A DNA stretch of 64,000 bases from Simmondsia chinensis (taxonomy: Eukaryota; Streptophyta; Magnoliopsida; Caryophyllales; Simmondsiaceae). Positions 56,011 to 64,000 of this stretch are shown here, one piece after another. The DNA is taken from NCBI GenBank assembly GCA_018398585.1, contig JAGTTD010000001.1, positions 12,278,501-12,342,500 of the forward strand, written 5' to 3'. Each line of letters begins with the position of its first letter. Within the stretch, counting starts at the first letter, position 1. The position numbers and the translations under genes are program-made. The notes under the pieces are model-generated. The model had not been told where the DNA came from, searched no databases, and saw only the letters and a list, made by a program, of their open reading frames with translations.

Positions 56011-56112
56011 CCAAGAAGTCATTTCTATTTGTTGAAGTTGAACAGGAAGGTGGCGTAGACCCCGACCCTCCCGATGAATTACCCATGCCGACCATTTCCC
56101 CTCACTCTCTCA

Positions 56113-56235
56113 TGCGGGAACCGCCTCACCAAACATTGCGTGTCATTGGTTATTATGGAGCCAAACCACTACATATATTCATTGATAGCGGTGCAACCCA
56201 TAATTTTCTGGATACTAATATCGCCCGCAAGTAAG
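56113..56235 (+). pseudogene. Protease of the chromovirus
   Basis: The piece reads HQTLRVIGYYGAKPLHIFID and SGATHNFLDTNIARK, with an intact D-S-G-A-T-H-N-F-L active-site motif. A stop follows directly. The closing 'LG.PWL' part is found in the next frame at 56388 (LGCPWLSMV...PITLD). Confidence 0.88.
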
Positions 56236-56385
56236 CCTGCCCCATAACCAGCACAAGAGCTTTCATAATTACAATAGCTGACGGGGGGAAGATGGCTAGT
56301 ACTTCACTCTGTAAAAATTTCCAATGGCGACTACAAAATAGTACATTTTCCGATGATATGGTGTTGATTCCTTTGGGTATGTGAC

Positions 56386-57300
56386 ATGGAACTAGGATGC
56401 CCTTGGTTGTCCATGGTGGCACCAATTACCTTGGATACGAGGAATTTTCAAGCTACTTTTGATTACAAGGGTCATAAACATGTACTTCAAGGATCTCGCT
56501 CAGTTCAAACCAAAACTACCAATTCAAAGCACATGGCCAAACTGCTTGATCAACCTGCTAAAATTGTTGCTATCCACATGTATGCCCCTTCACCCACTCA
56601 TGCAACCTTCTTCAACATCCATGTTGAAAATTCATTAGACCCTTCACCCAACCTGCAAGCCCTCCTTGACAAGTACCACCACATATTCTCCGAACCCGCC
56701 CACATAACTCCCCTTCGACCAGGTTTTGAGCATCATATTTCCCTCCAAGACGGTACTAACTCAATCAACGTTCGTCCATCAAAAAGATGCAATTGAAACA
56801 ATTGTTCAACAAATGCTTGACTCTCACACCATTCAACACAGTAATAGCCCATTTGCATCCCCAGTCGTTCTCGTTTAAAAAAAAAAGGATGGTTCATGAA
56901 GACTTTATATTGACTATAGGGCCATGGATGCTAACACCATCAAAGATTGCTATCCTATTCCCTTGATTGAGGAATTACTTGACGAACTTCATGGAGCCTA
57001 TATTTTTTCCAAAATTGACTTCCGTTCCGGTTATCACCAAATACGTATGCATCCTCCCGATATTCCCAAAATTGCATTCCGAACCCATTCCGGTCACTAT
57101 GAATTTCTCGTCATTGCCCTTTCGGCTCACGAATGCCCTTCTACACTCCAATGCCTTATGATCTCTATTTTCCAACTCCTCCTTTGCAAGTTCATTCTCA
57201 TTTTCTTCAACGACATTCTTGTCTGCTTCATGGGCTCAACACCCTGATCATCTCCAACAAACCTTTGCAATTCTCTCTGCCAACTCCCTATATGCTAAAC
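56386..57300 (+). pseudogene. Reverse transcriptase of the chromovirus
   Basis: The linker (56386-56790) reads LQALLDKYHHIFSEPAHITP and FEHHISLQDGTNSINVRP. RT motifs continue in shifted frames: NTIKDCYPIPLIEELLDELH, IFSKIDFRSGYHQIRMHPPD, KIAFRTHSGHYEFLVI and FILIFFNDILVC. The catalytic FFDDIL box is FFNDIL, so the first aspartate of the pair is lost. An A-run (56877-56887) and several stops further break the frame. This copy cannot be active. Confidence 0.92.
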
Positions 57301-57903
57301 AATCCAAATGCTCATTCGGTATGCTTGAAATTGAATACTTGGGACTCATTATAGCCGCTGGGAAAGTTTCCACTGAACCTGGCAAAATCAAAGCAGTTTC
57401 TGATTGGCCCTTACCTAAGCAACTTCGGGGCTTCCTTGGGTTTATGGGTTATTATATACGCTTTATCAAAGGGTATGGGACAATTGCTAAACCGTTGATC
57501 GAACTCCTAAAAACTAATACCTTCCACTGGACACCCACTGCAACTGAAGCATTCACTCAATTAAAACTCGCCCTTACTACCGCTCCGGTTCTAGCCTTAC
57601 CTGACTTCTCTAAAATGTTTGTTGTCGAGACCTATGCTTTTGGCACGGGTACTGGAGCCGTACCAGTGCAAGAGGGACATCCTATTTCATTCCTTAGTAC
57701 GGTCCTCTCAACCGCCCATCAAAAAGAGTCCACATATGAATGTGAGTTACTGGAAGTTATCCATGCGGTTCAGAAATGAACCCAATACATGACCGGGATA
57801 CATTTCATAATCCGTATGGACCAACACAGCTTGAAATATCCCCTTGATCAACAAATTTCAACCCCGTTATAAAATCAATGGCTATCCAAACTTATGGGGT
57901 ACT
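57219..57903 (+). pseudogene. RT thumb and RNase H of the chromovirus
   Basis: An open frame of 186 residues reads QSKCSFGMLEIEYLGLIIAA, KAVSDWPLPKQLRGFLGFMG, NTFHWTPTATEAFTQLKLAL and APVLALPDFSKMFVVETYAF. The RNase H begins at FVVETYAFGTGTGAV, where the usual D-A-S is T-Y-A. A stop comes after ELLEVIHAVQK. The domain continues to GYSY at 57903, where the block 57909-61377 interrupts it, and resumes at 61383 with DIVYKRGKHKTA-type sequence. Confidence 0.9.
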
Positions 57904-57908
57904 CTTAT

Positions 57909-58334
57909 TGACGCAGGACGGAAGCGGGTTTCTGACACAAGACGGAAGCGGGCTTCAGAATTGTTAAGTTCGTAAGACACACGAACAGGTGTTTGCTCGA
58001 ATTTCGCTCGAATGGACGTATCGGAATCCACTGAAAGAAATCCCAGACTCGGTTTATTGAATAATCAAGAAAAATTGTCTTTTAATTCAACCTAACGTCC
58101 CTATTTATAGAAATAGAAACCTAAACAAAATCAAATAGAACATGAATAGGAAAATTAAATTAAAAGAAAATCTAATTAAAATAATAGATAATCCTAAATA
58201 ATCTTAATCTAATCTAACTCAATAAATTCTAAAAGATAAACTAATATCTAAAGAATTTACAAAGCTACAAATATATTTAAATTCCTTCTAATCCAGATAT
58301 CTTCACAAATCTCGCATTTTACATTATCCTCGTA
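57909..58334 (-). repeat. LTR copy 1 of the mosaic block
   Basis: Shares GTTAAGTTCGTAAGACACAC, ATTTATAGAAATAGAAACCT and AATTCCTTCTAATCCAGATA with copies 2 and 3. Its outer edge has a 24-bp tandem duplication (TGACGCAGGACGG, then TGACACAAGACGG at 57933). Confidence 0.88.
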
Positions 58335-58730
58335 CAGCTTCATTCTCTCCTAGTTACAAAAAAATCATCCTCAAGTTTTATAGTGCCGCGGGATAAATTC
58401 GATGAAACACGAAAAGTACAACACAGCAAATAGAACATTCTCATTCTTCTCCTGTTGATGTAGCATTATTATCAGGGGATAAGTGTTTCGATCAAACGTG
58501 TCATTAGGAATAATGAAGTCAATATGCTCAACCTCTTGCACAATCATCTCATCTTTAGTTGGAACTAACTCATTGCAATCATATTTTTCCTCTAGTTGTC
58601 TGTCATGCTCCTCTTCACAAATTTGTTGCCTAGGTTCAATATTTGCATGGGACGGTTCCTCATGATCATATGAAACTTCTACCATATTGAGCTCTTCTAT
58701 AAGTTCAGCTATAGTAGGCACCACTGGCTA
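58335..58730 (-). pseudogene. Unrecognised sequence fused downstream of the PDS5 fragment
   Basis: Continues the PDS5 frame past a stop: PTIAELIEELNMVEVSYDHE, a Glu-rich stretch, VEHIDFIIPNDTFDRNTYPL, NENVLFAVLYFSCFIEFIPR and HYKT. The minus strand then reads AACTAGGAGAGAATGAAG before LTR copy 1, a possible polypurine tract. The sequence may be gypsy internal DNA or part of a second captured gene. Confidence 0.5.
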
Positions 58731-59497
58731 TATATTACCAACAATCTCACTGTAATCATCCAAGGAAATTCCATAAAATTCTGCTAAATAGGCAAGGCAC
58801 GGTTTGATTCTTTTTGCGGTTCTTTTGATTACCTTTATTCCAAGCCTTCGAGTAATAGAGAAGACGTCATTATTCCCCTTCTTAATAATCTATAAGATGC
58901 ATAATAACAGCTTGGGCAATAAATCGTCACTCTCACATATGATCAATGTCATAATCATCTCCATAAAAGAAAACATGGCACCATCATGAAAGTACCTTAT
59001 TGATTTGAAAAAGTGTTGAAACATCTCTAAAATCAAGGTATCACATTGAAGATCTAACATTATCAAACAAGATCTAGAGAGTGCCATAACTTCGAGAATC
59101 CTAACTCTCTTGTTGTAGGATCTGTTAGACATGTCAAATAATTTCTCGAAAGAAGACACAATCAATTGAAATACCTCTATCATTTGATCATCATGATAGG
59201 GCGCATCAGGAGTTGTAATTCTTGTAATTTCGATGAGCCAAGCAGCAACTGCAACTTTTATATCAGGATCACGATGTTTCAATAGTTGGTCACCCACTAA
59301 TGCTTTCATTAATATAGAAAGTGCACCCTTATAGACTTTGATGACAACAATTCTACTTTCGCAAGACGTGCTAAAGTTGTATTAAGCAACGAGAGGAGCT
59401 CACTGTTTGATTCAAGAGGACTAGTAAGAAGTCGATTTCGAGTCGCCTCAAGATTTCTCTCAAGCTTACTTATCACTCTTTCCGATATTAAGCACAT
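58731..59497 (-). pseudogene. PDS5-like: Captured PDS5 cohesin-cofactor gene fragment
   Basis: PDS5 is a HEAT-repeat protein that regulates the cohesin ring in the nucleus. The minus strand reads RVISKLERNLEATRNRLLTS, SELLSLLNTTLARLAKVELL, then after a one-base shift near 59320 MKALVGDQLLKHRDPDIKVA, ITRITTPDAPYHDDQMIEVF, QLIVSSFEKLFDMSNRS, VALS-type and CLIMLDLQCDTLILEMFQHF. Past an in-frame stop it continues FSITRRLGIKVI and YGISLDDYSEIVGNI. These follow the N-terminal 250-270 residues of plant PDS5 proteins in order. About 770 bp run without an intron, although plant PDS5 genes have many, so an mRNA copy was probably captured. It lies between two LTRs, sense to the primer-binding site. Stops and a shift make it non-coding now. 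Confidence 0.88.
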
Positions 59498-59745
59498 GTC
59501 TTAACATAAAACAAAACTTTTTTTTTGATAATGATGAAGATAGTGACGAAAGTGACGGTGGTAGTAACGAGGCTGGGGCTGTCAGCTATCAGATCTGATG
59601 TTTGGTGGGTTCGTTTTTCTATTTTTGGGGTTTTAGTGTCTAAATGTGGGTTAGTGAATTTTTCTCTCTTTTTTTTTTTTTTTTGGAAATTTTGATGATG
59701 AATGATGGTTGATGGGTGATAGGAAATATGGGAAAGAACGATATG
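59498..59745 (-). other. Leader between primer-binding site and PDS5 fragment
   Basis: Includes an A-rich run (T at 59672-59684), CCACATTTAGACAC, CATCAGATCTGATAG and a second A-run (59518-59527) just before the PDS5 start. It could be element leader or the captured 5' untranslated region of the PDS5 mRNA. Confidence 0.5.
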
Positions 59746-59757
59746 AGGCTCTGATAC
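59746..59757 (-). promoter_or_regulatory. Initiator-Met primer-binding site in the mosaic block
   Basis: The minus strand reads GGTATCAGAGCC directly after LTR copy 2, one base short of the canonical TGGTATCAGAGC. It marks copy 2 as a 5' LTR for a minus-strand element. Confidence 0.8.
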
Positions 59758-60139
59758 CGACACCGGACGGAAGCAAGTTTCATAATTGTTAAGTTCGTAA
59801 GACACACAAAGGGATGTTTGCTCGATTTCGCTCAAACGGAATCCCTAAACTCGGGAAAATAACAAACCTTTATTAAATAATCAAGAAAAACTATCTTTTA
59901 AAACAACTATTTATAGAAATAGAAACCTAAACAAAATCAAATCGAACATGAATAGGAAAATTAAACTAAAAGAAAATATAATTAAAATAATAGGTAATTC
60001 CTAAATAACCTTAATCCAATCTAACTTAATAAATTCTAAAAGATAAACTAATATCTAAAGAATTTAAAAGTTACAAATATATTTAAATTCCTTCTAATCC
60101 AGATATCTTCATGAATCCCACATTTTACATTATCTTCGG
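59758..60139 (-). repeat. LTR copy 2 of the mosaic block
   Basis: Carries the same phrases as copies 1 and 3 but is shorter and more diverged (GACACCGGACGGAAGCAAG at its left edge, ATTATCTTCGG at its right). Confidence 0.85.
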
Positions 60140-60908
60140 TAAAATCAACAAGAATCTTCTCAGGAAAGATCTGGGTCTCCTACCCAAGAAAATTCACCAC
60201 TTGCTCCAAAAGAACAGCTGACTAATGTAGTGCAATTCCTAGACGAACAGTGAACTATATTCCTCTTCAGATGGATAGAACAGAATGTTAAGATTCTCAA
60301 TTATTAGAAAGAGATGAAGGTGCTAGTAATCTCATGGACCCTGATGAAAACCGCCATCTGAGTTCAATGCTAGTTGTTGGAGAGAGAGAGCTGCCAAATA
60401 GGGGTAATTTGTATATATTTAATTGGGGAGTTCATAAGATTGCTATGGTGCCAAAAGTGAATGACTTAGACATGTCAAAAATGGAGGGGCCTTCACTTTT
60501 GTCCATCACAACTTTTAAGTCTGAGTTTGAGAAGGAGCCTAAGGTTTCATAGAAAATCCAAGCTGTACAAGTCGAGGTTCAACATAAGATGGAAAAGAAG
60601 AATATTAAGTACAAAGCCGCCGCTGACAAGCATTGACGAGAAAAGGTCTTTCTTAAAGGTGATACGGTAATTGTATTTCTGCGTCAAGAGAGATTTCTTG
60701 TGGGGACGTACAACAAGTTCAAACTAAGCAAGTATGGTTTATACAAGTATCTAAAGAGGATTAGAAACAGTGCCTACATGGCGGACACACCAAGGAGCTT
60801 TAAAATATCCAGAACTTTTGACGTGACAAACCTATATGACCATCACCCTTATAAGGCACCGCTCTACCGGGAAATGAACTCGAGGTCGAGTTCTTTTCAA
60901 GTGGAGAC
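60140..60908 (+). pseudogene. Gypsy pol remnant: linker joined to integrase C-terminus
   Basis: The plus strand reads NRHLSSMLVVGERELPNRGN and KIAMVPKVNDLDMSKMEGPS (60334-60552), the charged linker between protease and RT in CRM/Del-like gypsy elements. About 60 bases on it reads VQVEVQHKMEKKNIKYKAAA, FLRQERFLVGTYNKFKLSKY, GLYKYLKRIRNSAYMADTP, FDVTNLYDHHPYK and NSRSSSFQVE, the integrase C-terminus. RT, RNase H and the integrase core are missing. It runs opposite to the strand implied by the primer-binding site in the same block, so it may be an inverted or separately inserted piece. Confidence 0.82.
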
Positions 60909-60989
60909 TGACACAGGACGGAAGCGGGTTTCAGGATTGTTAAGTTGAGACTGACACAGGACGGAAGCGGGTTTCAGAATTGTTAAGTT
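60904..60989. repeat. 43-bp tandem duplication at the LTR edge
   Basis: GAGACTGACACAGGACGGAA and TTGTTAAGTT recur at 60904 and 60947 with one base change. Confidence 0.9.
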
Positions 60990-61377
60990 CGTAAGACACA
61001 CGAACGGGTGTTTGCTTGAATTTCGCTTGAACAGACGTATTCGGAATCCACCAAAAGATATCACTAAACCAGGGAAGATAACAAACCTTTATTGAATAAT
61101 CAAGAAAAAAATGTCTTTTAAAACAACCTAAGGTCCCTACTTATAGAAATAGAAACCTAAACAAAATCAAATTGAACATGAATAGGAAAACTAAACTAAA
61201 AGAAAATCTAATTAAAATAATAGATAATCCTAAATAATTTTAATCTAATCTAACTCAATTAATTCTAAAAGATAAACTAATATCTAAAGAATGTAAAAGC
61301 TACAAATATATTTAAATTCCTTCTAATCCAGATATCTTCATGAATCTCATACTTTACATTATCCTCGTATCACGTCA
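60909..61377 (-). repeat. LTR copy 3 of the mosaic block
   Basis: The most complete copy, ending ATTATCCTCGTATCACGTCA at the CTTAT duplication. Similar to copy 1 over its whole length. Confidence 0.88.
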
Positions 61378-61382
61378 CTTAT

Positions 61383-62330
61383 GATATTGTGTACAAGCGG
61401 GGAAGCATAAAACGGCGGTTGATGCTCTCTCTCATACTTCCCATGCTGAGCTTTTGTCATTAGCTCTGTCATCCATGTCCACTGACCTCTTACAACGTTT
61501 GACTCATGATTGGCAAACTGACTCATATTTTGTGAAGCTTACTACTGATTTGCGACAGGACCCGGGTTCTCACCCCAAGTATGCATGACATCATCAACAA
61601 CTTCTCCGCCAAAGCAAACTTCTGGTCCACCCAAAATTTGATCTCACCCACTTCATACTGAATTGGTTGCATAGCTCTCCAATCGGAGGACACTTCGGAG
61701 TCACGGCCACCTACAAACACATCACAGCCCTATTTTACTGGGAGAATATGTGTCGCGACATACAAGATTTCATCCGTACATGCTCCACTCGCCAACAGTG
61801 CAAGTACAACCCAGCAACTCTTCCCGACCTTAGACAACCTCTTCCAATCCCGAGCACTGTATGGACTAGCATCTCCATGGATTTCATAGAAGGGCTCCCC
61901 AAGTCTCATGGGCGCACAGTTATCATAGTTGTGGTTGATTGTCTTAGTAAATAAGCACATTTTTCGGCTCTCTCACATTCGTATACAGCTGCTGCTGTTG
62001 CTGACACATTTCTTGAAGATGTCTTCAAGTGACATGGCCTTCCGCAAGAAATTATTTCAGATCGGGATCCTATCTTCATTGGTAATTTTTGGAAAGAGCT
62101 CTTCAAACATCAAGGTGTCTCACTCCATTGGTCTACGTCATACCACTCCCAATTCGATGGGCAAACTGAGGTACTTAACCATTGCCTTGAAGGTCATCCG
62201 AGATGCATGTGCTTTGAATATCTGAAAGAATGGTTCTCATGGCTTCCTCTCACGGAATGGTGGTGTAACACCACCTACCACACTGCTACCACAGCACTCC
62301 TTATGAGGTATTGTATGGTCAACCACCTTC
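61383..62330 (+). pseudogene. RNase H end and integrase of the chromovirus
   Basis: The end of RNase H (YDIVYKRG, VDALS-type at 61383-61430) is followed by integrase. The zinc-binding N-terminus reads LHSSPIGGHFGVTATYKHIT, YWENMCRDIQDFIRTCSTRQ and QCKYN. The catalytic core reads STVWTSISMDFIEGLPKSHG and VIIVVVDCLSK with the first aspartate, then in the next frame ISDRDPIFIGNFWKELFKHQ and QFDGQTEVLNHCLE. All three D-D-E residues can be seen. Stops at about 61950 and 62030 and shifts make it inactive. It would catalyse insertion of the element. Confidence 0.92.
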
Positions 62331-62890
62331 CATCCCTCTTCCATATTTAACTAGCAGCTCCAAAAATGAATTAGTCGACCCAAGTTTGACGGCCCGAGAA
62401 CATGTGCTAGCTACACTCACCATTTACACCGCGCACAAAACAATAGGGCTTAACTTGCTAATCTTAAATGAAGTAAGCAACATTTTGATGTTGGCAATTG
62501 AGTCTACCTTAAGCTTCACCCTTATGCCCAACACACCCTACGCCGGCACTCAAATAATAAACTTGCCCCAAAGTACTTTAGACCATTCCACATCCTATAT
62601 AAAATTGGGTTTGTTGCCTACCAGTTACTCCCACCACCCACCACTTCTATACACCCAACCTTCGATGTCTCTCTGCCAAAAAAGCACCACGGCGCCCACC
62701 CAGTCTCAACCGCACTTCATATTCAATGGTCCATCCACACTCTCCCACCCATTCCCGAAACAATCCTCGATCGAAGATTAGCCAAAAATCAAAACCAAGC
62801 TATAACCAAAGTCCTCATTAAATGGGTTGGCAAACCAATAGAGGAAGCTACATGGGAAAATTTTGAGGATATTCAATTCAAATACCCTTA
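62331..62890 (+). pseudogene. Integrase tail and chromodomain
   Basis: An open stretch (62311-62781) covers the integrase C-terminal region in shifted frames. Past a stop, 62790-62890 reads KVLIKWVGKPIEEATWENFE and DIQFKYP, the second half of a gypsy chromodomain with its conserved tryptophans and acidic 'EATWE' motif. A stop closes the polyprotein just before the polypurine tract. The chromodomain is thought to guide integration to marked chromatin. Confidence 0.88.
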
Positions 62891-62920
62891 GTTTAACCCT
62901 TGTGGACAAGGGTCTTCCAC

Positions 62921-62932
62921 TGGGGGAAGTAT
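62921..62932 (+). promoter_or_regulatory. Polypurine tract of the chromovirus
   Basis: TGGGGGAAGTAT directly precedes the 3' LTR and is placed to prime plus-strand synthesis. Confidence 0.8.
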
Positions 62933-63374
62933 TGATGCAAACATAATTTTGGCTGATGACATGGGCCCACAATCAATTGCATTTCCAGTCCAAAAGCCCA
63001 TAAACAATGAAAAGGAAACAAGGCCCAAAGCAAATAACAACAAGTTCCTTGCACATACTCATCTTCTTCTCCCAAAGAAACAGAACAACGGCAAGCAAGA
63101 TGAGTGATCCTAACAAAAGCTACTAGAAAGGAATAAGCATGATTGAGTAGTTATGTATTTTCCCTCCAATTTTCATTCTGTTTTGACCTTCCATTTTCAA
63201 TTATAAATATTGATGATGTATTGTATTAAAATCATCCTGAATGAAATACAATTTCCCTCTTGTTCTCTCTTATCCCTCGGTTCCAAAACCCTAGATCAGA
63301 AACTCAGGTTCCCACTTCTCACATTTTGGAGAATCCCTGCATTTGATCATATCCTTAAATTGTTCATTGCATCA
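62933..63374 (+). repeat. 3' LTR of the chromovirus
   Basis: Starts TGATGCAAACATAATTTTGG and ends TTCATTGCATCA. It has a few short insertions relative to the 5' LTR (442 against 423 bp). Confidence 0.92.
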
Positions 63375-63379
63375 TTTAT

Positions 63380-63612
63380 CAACCCAAATTCTATAGAAAG
63401 CACACAGAATCGAAGATACATAAATGCTCATAAAGAGTAACCAATTCAATGAGGCAAGCTATTGTTCGGAGAACTACAATTTATAATAGACACTAGAAGC
63501 AAGTAGTAAACATAGACAAGAAACTTTGAATATAATAGAATGACCCCAACAAATACACCAAGATCAGTTATGTACATTATATATGAAAAGAATATGTTCT
63601 TGGGTAACTTAC
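63380..63612. other. Possible intron sequence left of the edge gene
   Basis: AT-rich DNA between the chromovirus and the donor-like site at 63612. If the donor is used, the chromovirus sits within this gene's intron. No other feature is seen. Confidence 0.35.
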
Positions 63613-64000
63613 ATGGACCAACTCCTTTCTGCAGCTGCAAGCTTATCCAGCAAAGAGAGGACTCACAATCCTTCAAAAGACTTCACATCTGAATTATTAT
63701 CATCTTTATTACTCAGACCCAAACCATAACTCCCATCTCCTTGCAAATTCATATCATATATATCCCTCGAACTCGAATTCCTCAATCTTCACATCTGATG
63801 TATTCCTAAACCCTTTGAAAACATTCCCATTTCTAAAACTCCCTTTTCTTTCTTTTCCATTAAACCGCGTAGCGTTCGCATCCTTCCCATTTCTATTCCC
63901 ATTGAAAACCCTTGAAGCTCCAAAATCACCTCTATCACCATCTGAACCCTCACCTTCACTCAATGAACCATCTCTTGCTCTATCACTACTTTGCCTCCCA
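63613..64000 (-). CDS. Partial host gene or pseudogene at the window edge
   Basis: The minus strand from the window edge reads GRQSSDRARDGSLSEGEGSD, GDRGDFGASRVFNGNRNGKD and FRNGNVFKGFRNTSDVKIEE (to about 63760). It is a hydrophilic, Gly/Asn/Arg-rich stretch with no domain. The sense continues in another frame (RDIYDMNLQGDGSYGLGLSN, KDDNNSDVKSFEG) and then a third (LSLLDKLAAAERSWSM), ending at CATGTAAGTT, a consensus splice donor at 63612. The codon character looks genic, unlike the repeats around it, but two frame changes within 150 bp suggest a pseudogene or sequence errors. The protein is not recognised. Confidence 0.45.

Larger units (their letters stand above)
57909..61377 (-). mobile_element. 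Three-LTR mosaic block carrying a PDS5 fragment
   Basis: The block is flanked by the perfect duplication CTTAT (57904-57908 and 61378-61382) and begins TGACGCAGG and ends CACGTCA, so it entered as one unit. It holds three copies of one LTR (57909-58334, 59758-60139, 60909-61377). Between the first two lies a PDS5 gene fragment with an initiator-Met primer-binding site (GGTATCAGAGCC, minus strand) at 59757-59746, so that part reads on the minus strand. Between the last two lies a plus-strand pol remnant. Nested insertion, recombination between elements or template switching could each explain it. Confidence 0.8.
51270..63374 (+). mobile_element. Chromodomain-type Ty3/gypsy element, twice interrupted
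   Basis: LTRs lie at 51270-51692 and 62933-63374. Between them are an initiator-Met primer-binding site, gag, zinc knuckle, protease, RT, RNase H, integrase and a chromodomain, then a G-rich polypurine tract (62921-62932). That is the full chromovirus order. Flanking 5-mers CTTAT and TTTAT match in four of five bases. Two other elements (51805-55036 and 57909-61377) are nested in gag and RNase H. Without them the element would be about 5.4 kb. Many stops show it is inactive. Confidence 0.9.

Noticed and set aside
59488..59835. A 115-residue protein upstream of the PDS5 fragment
   Set aside because: Crosses LTR copy 2, the primer-binding site and the leader; this frame is only incidentally open.

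Overview
This is nuclear DNA of a flowering plant, very probably a eudicot. It is AT-rich and has no compact gene blocks. It is filled with plant-type Ty3/gypsy, Ty1/copia, L1, hAT, CACTA, MITE and SINE sequences, and almost every coding remnant carries stops or frameshifts. The species cannot be read from the sequence. Only one stretch looks like part of a host gene, at the right edge (63613-64000, minus strand).

Layout. 1-1320: unrecognised repeat-like DNA with a 137-bp tandem duplication. 1320-1783: LTR and leader fragment of a gypsy family, here called R1. 2695-5570: dead minus-strand gypsy element (RT start, protease, gag, PBS, LTR-like start). 5770-7140: diverged direct repeats. 8222-8604: MITE. 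9691-9955: SINE whose head resembles 5S rRNA. 10285-11760: copia relic. 12661-20672: an older transposon with inverted ends, split by a copia element (12823-19771) that itself holds an L1 ORF1-like insert (16766-18430).

21541-35246 is a 13.7-kb Tat-like gypsy element with two LTRs and a perfect target duplication (GTCAT). It carries gag, protease and a stub of RT. RT, RNase H and integrase are missing, and the 3' half holds an antisense gene of the plant mobile domain (PMD) type. A complete but internally deleted R1 element (27170-30016, duplication CTACC) sits inside its pol. 36079-38683: two Angio-type SINEs (one with a 5S-like head), a MITE, a non-autonomous hAT element with a perfect 8-bp duplication, and a long hairpin. 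38731-42900: L1 element on the minus strand. 44628-46400: CACTA (TNP2/DUF4218) relic.

51270-63374 is a chromodomain-bearing gypsy element on the plus strand. It is interrupted twice: by a minus-strand gypsy element with gag, protease and chromodomain-like tail but no RT-RH-IN (51805-55036), and by a block with three LTR copies (57909-61377, duplication CTTAT). That block carries an intron-free fragment of a PDS5 cohesin-cofactor gene next to a clear initiator-Met primer-binding site. This captured host gene, the 5S-headed SINEs and the antisense PMD gene are the most notable contents. No autonomous element appears intact. Repeated loss of the RT-RH-IN core suggests several of these families spread using enzymes supplied by relatives.
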